Of a stretch of 7,603 nt of DNA, positions 5,634 through 7,603 are shown in pieces. Source of the stretch: Marinosulfonomonas sp. (GTDB lineage: Bacteria; Pseudomonadota; Alphaproteobacteria; Rhodobacterales; Rhodobacteraceae); contig JAFLKA010000459.1 of assembly GCA_022712735.1 (NCBI GenBank), positions 1-7,603 on the forward strand. The letters run 5' to 3'. The notes below the pieces were generated by a model that was given only the letters and a program-made list of their open reading frames with translations, was not told the origin of the DNA and searched no databases. Each line of letters opens with the position of its first letter. Position 1 is the stretch's first letter. The translations under genes were made by a program, and so were the position numbers.

Positions 5634-5707
5634 GCGGGTATGGTGAAATGGTATCATACGAGTTTTCCAAACTTAAGGCGCGGGTTCGATTCCCGCTACC
5701 CGCTCCA
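5634..5707 (+). tRNA. tRNA-Gly (anticodon TCC)
   Basis: The 74-nt gene folds by hand into a cloverleaf. The acceptor stem GCGGGTA/TACCCGC has 7 perfect pairs, discriminator T and encoded CCA (5705-5707). The D stem GTGA/TCAT has one G-T pair and a loop with GG. The T arm GCGGG-TTCGATT-CCCGC is perfect, and the variable loop is 4 nt. The anticodon loop TTTCCAA (5664-5670) gives TCC at 5666-5668, which reads GGA and, by wobble, other Gly codons. The anticodon stem CGAGT/ACTTA is weak: C5659-A5675 is unpaired and G5660-T5674 is a wobble, leaving three Watson-Crick pairs. Everything else is canonical, so I regard it as functional but unusual. It has its own promoter-like sequence; no terminator is evident before the ABC transporter gene, 90 bp downstream. 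Confidence 0.93.
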
Positions 5708-5797
5708 AAATCCCCGATACTTACCCTCCTGTGACCATCCACCACTTGTTGAAGGTGCCCCAAACCAGTAAAACGCAACCGTTAAGTACGAATAGGG
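5708..5797 (+). other. Spacer between tRNA-Gly and the ABC exporter gene
   Basis: This 90-bp spacer contains no intrinsic terminator and no convincing promoter boxes. Read-through from the tRNA promoter into the transporter gene is therefore possible, though not shown. Confidence 0.4.
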
Positions 5798-7600
5798 ATG
5801 GCGGAAATGGCGCGGAATGATACTCCTGAAATGGAAAATCGCGAGAAATCGAAGAAAGTCGGCGCATTGTCCGGCCTGATCCCGTTTCTGCGCCCCTACA
5901 AGCATATGGTCATCCTGTCTGCTCTGGCGCTGATGTTCACCGCAGCGATTTCGTTGATCCTGCCATTGGCCGTGCGCCGCGTTATTGACGGGTTTTCCGA
6001 GGATAACGCCGCCCTGCTGGATCAGTATTTTGGCGCGGCCTTGGGTATTGCGGCGGCTTTGGCCATTGGTACGGGCCTGCGGTATTATCTGGTGACGCGG
6101 CTGGGCGAACGGGTGGTTGCGGACATTCGCAAGGCGGTGTTTGAACGGGTGATCACCCTTAGCCCCGCGTTTTACGAGCGAATTATGACAGGTGAAATCC
6201 TGTCGCGGATTACCACGGATACCACGGTGATCCAGTCGGTGATCGGATCAAGCGTTTCGGTAGCCTTGCGCAATGTGTTGTTGTTGTTCGGCGGTATGGC
6301 GTTGATGCTGTTTACCAGTGCCAAACTGACCGGTTTGGTTCTGCTGATCGTGCCCGCGATCATCGTGCCGATCATCGTTCTGGGGCGACGCCTTCGTAAA
6401 CTCAGCCGTGAAAATCAGGACTGGATTGCCGCCAGCTCTGGCTCGGCCTCCGAGGCGTTAAGCTCGGTTCAGACGGTGCAGGCATTCACCCAAGAGGCCG
6501 CCACCACGCATGCGTTTGATGAGGTGACCGAGAAGGCATTTACCGCCGCTCGCAAGCGTATCGGTACCCGCGCTGTGATGACAGTGATCGTGATTTTCCT
6601 TATATTTTCGGGGGTTGTCGGTGTTTTGTGGATCGGTGCGCGGGATGTGCAGACCGACGTTATGACTGCGGGACAGCTGGTGCAATTCCTGATCTATGCG
6701 ATTTTGGTGGCTGGTGCTGTTGGTGCGCTGTCGGAAATATGGGGCGAATTGCAACGCGCGGCGGGCGCGACAGAACGTCTGGTCGAGCTGTTACAGACCG
6801 AGGATAGTGTGGTCGACCCTGCGCAGCCTTTGGGCCTTGCGGCAAGCCCCAAAGGGGCGGTCGAGTTTGACGACGTGACCTTTTTCTACCCTGCGCGTCC
6901 AAAACATGCGGCACTAAAGGGGGTGAGTGTATCGATCAAACCCGGGGAAACCGTGGCGCTGGTTGGCCCGTCAGGGGCTGGCAAATCCACTATTATCCAG
7001 TTGCTGTTGCGCTATTATGACCCACAAAAAGGCGGCATCAGCATTGATGGTGTGGACTTGCGTGAAATGGAGCGCGGCGCGTTCCGGCAAGCTATTTCTG
7101 TGGTGCCGCAAGATCCGGTGATCTTTGCCACTTCGGCAATGGAAAACATCCGGTTTGGCCGCCCCGGTGCGACAGACGCCGAGGTGGAAGAGGCGGCGCG
7201 TGCAGCGGCGGCGCATGAATTCCTGACGGCGCTGCCGGACGGATATGGCACGTATGTTGGCGAGCGTGGCGTGATGCTGTCTGGCGGGCAAAAGCAGCGC
7301 ATCGCCATCGCGCGGGCGATTTTGCGTGACGCGCCGATCCTGCTGCTGGACGAGGCAACATCGGCGCTGGATGCCGAAAGTGAACGCGCGGTGCAACAAG
7401 CGGTCGAGGTGATGGCGGCGGACCGCACCACCCTGATTGTGGCGCACCGTTTGGCGACGGTGAAGAAAGCCGACCGCATTCTGGTGTTTGATGAAGGCCA
7501 GATTGTGTCTGAGGGCACGCATAAGGAACTGGTTGCCGAGGGCGGGATATATGCCCGCCTTGCCAAGCTGCAATTCACCGATGGTTTGGCTGCAGAATAA
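5798..7600 (+). CDS. ABC exporter half-transporter (ABC-B, MsbA-like)
   Basis: This is a 600-residue fusion of an exporter membrane domain and an ATPase, normally working as a homodimer in the inner membrane to flip or export lipids, peptides or drugs. Six helices are visible at about 36-58, 76-98, 155-174, 177-196, 258-280 and 295-316. The ATPase has Walker A GPSGAGKST (390-398), Q-loop Q438 (VPQDP), signature LSGGQ (494-498), Walker B ILLLDE (514-519, catalytic E519), D-loop SALD and H-loop H550. All are consensus, so both sites of a homodimer should be active. The length matches MsbA-type proteins; no peptidase domain or signal peptide is present. The start is uncertain by a few residues: AGGG at 5794-5797 abuts the ATG at 5798 but lies 9 nt before an ATG at 5807, which may be the real start. 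Substrate cannot be told from sequence. The gene follows the tRNA and may share its transcription. Its stop codon is complete. Confidence 0.95.
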   Translation: MAEMARNDTPEMENREKSKKVGALSGLIPFLRPYKHMVILSALALMFTAAISLILPLAVRRVIDGFSEDNAALLDQYFGAALGIAAALAIGTGLRYYLVTRLGERVVADIRKAVFERVITLSPAFYERIMTGEILSRITTDTTVIQSVIGSSVSVALRNVLLLFGGMALMLFTSAKLTGLVLLIVPAIIVPIIVLGRRLRKLSRENQDWIAASSGSASEALSSVQTVQAFTQEAATTHAFDEVTEKAFTAARKRIGTRAVMTVIVIFLIFSGVVGVLWIGARDVQTDVMTAGQLVQFLIYAILVAGAVGALSEIWGELQRAAGATERLVELLQTEDSVVDPAQPLGLAASPKGAVEFDDVTFFYPARPKHAALKGVSVSIKPGETVALVGPSGAGKSTIIQLLLRYYDPQKGGISIDGVDLREMERGAFRQAISVVPQDPVIFATSAMENIRFGRPGATDAEVEEAARAAAAHEFLTALPDGYGTYVGERGVMLSGGQKQRIAIARAILRDAPILLLDEATSALDAESERAVQQAVEVMAADRTTLIVAHRLATVKKADRILVFDEGQIVSEGTHKELVAEGGIYARLAKLQFTDGLAAE

Positions 7601-7603
7601 GTT

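Noticed and set aside
6971..7578. Long minus-strand open frames opposite the ABC transporter ATPase domain
   Set aside because: They are antisense to a strongly conserved ATPase with all motifs intact; no start signals or recognisable domains.
1..7603. CRISPR arrays, insertion sequences, phage or integron features
   Set aside because: Reading both strands I saw no regularly spaced repeats, transposase or integrase motifs, or terminal inverted repeats. The tRNA gene has no integrase gene or duplicated 3' end nearby that would mark an integrated island.

Overview
The window looks like an ordinary chromosomal stretch from an alphaproteobacterium, most likely Rhodobacterales (Roseobacter group). 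This rests on moderately high GC, the protein flavours (class 2 PyrD next to DUF952 proteins, a FAX-like glutathione S-transferase, an MsbA-like half-transporter), and an intergenic hairpin followed by TATTT and a GAAGAAGG tail of a kind I associate with that group. The assignment is inference; no marker gene such as 16S rRNA is present. I see no phage, transposon, integrase or CRISPR signal.

Left part (1-1754, minus strand): a compact operon reads DUF952 protein B, DUF952 protein A, pyrD, and the first codons of a further gene that runs off the left edge. B and A are 3 bp apart. A/pyrD and pyrD/next gene each overlap by 4 bp (ATGA), so translation is probably coupled. The two DUF952 proteins are tandem paralogues; A has lost the motif residues that B keeps.

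Middle (1755-4611): after a 105-bp divergent intergenic region, a secreted 5'-nucleotidase strikingly similar to animal ecto-5'-nucleotidase (CD73) runs on the plus strand and ends at a clear intrinsic terminator. A second hairpin element follows, then an SOS-response-associated peptidase (SRAP/YedK/HMCES family, abasic-site DNA-protein crosslinking). It converges, with an 11-bp overlap, on a minus-strand gene for a four-helix membrane protein of unknown function.

Right part (4612-7603, plus strand): a 201-bp divergent gap, a FAX/metaxin-like GST-fold protein, a tRNA-Gly(TCC) with its own apparent sigma70-type promoter, and a complete ABC exporter half-transporter ending three bases before the window edge.

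Functionally, PyrD makes pyrimidines de novo. The divergent nucleotidase would strip phosphate from external nucleotides so that nucleosides and phosphate can be taken up. The remaining genes look like independent housekeeping or stress functions. I did not find a convincing new multi-gene system. The most unusual points are the DUF952 pair with one degenerate copy, the CD73-like cysteine pattern, the hairpin repeat element before the SRAP gene, and the weakly paired anticodon stem of the tRNA.
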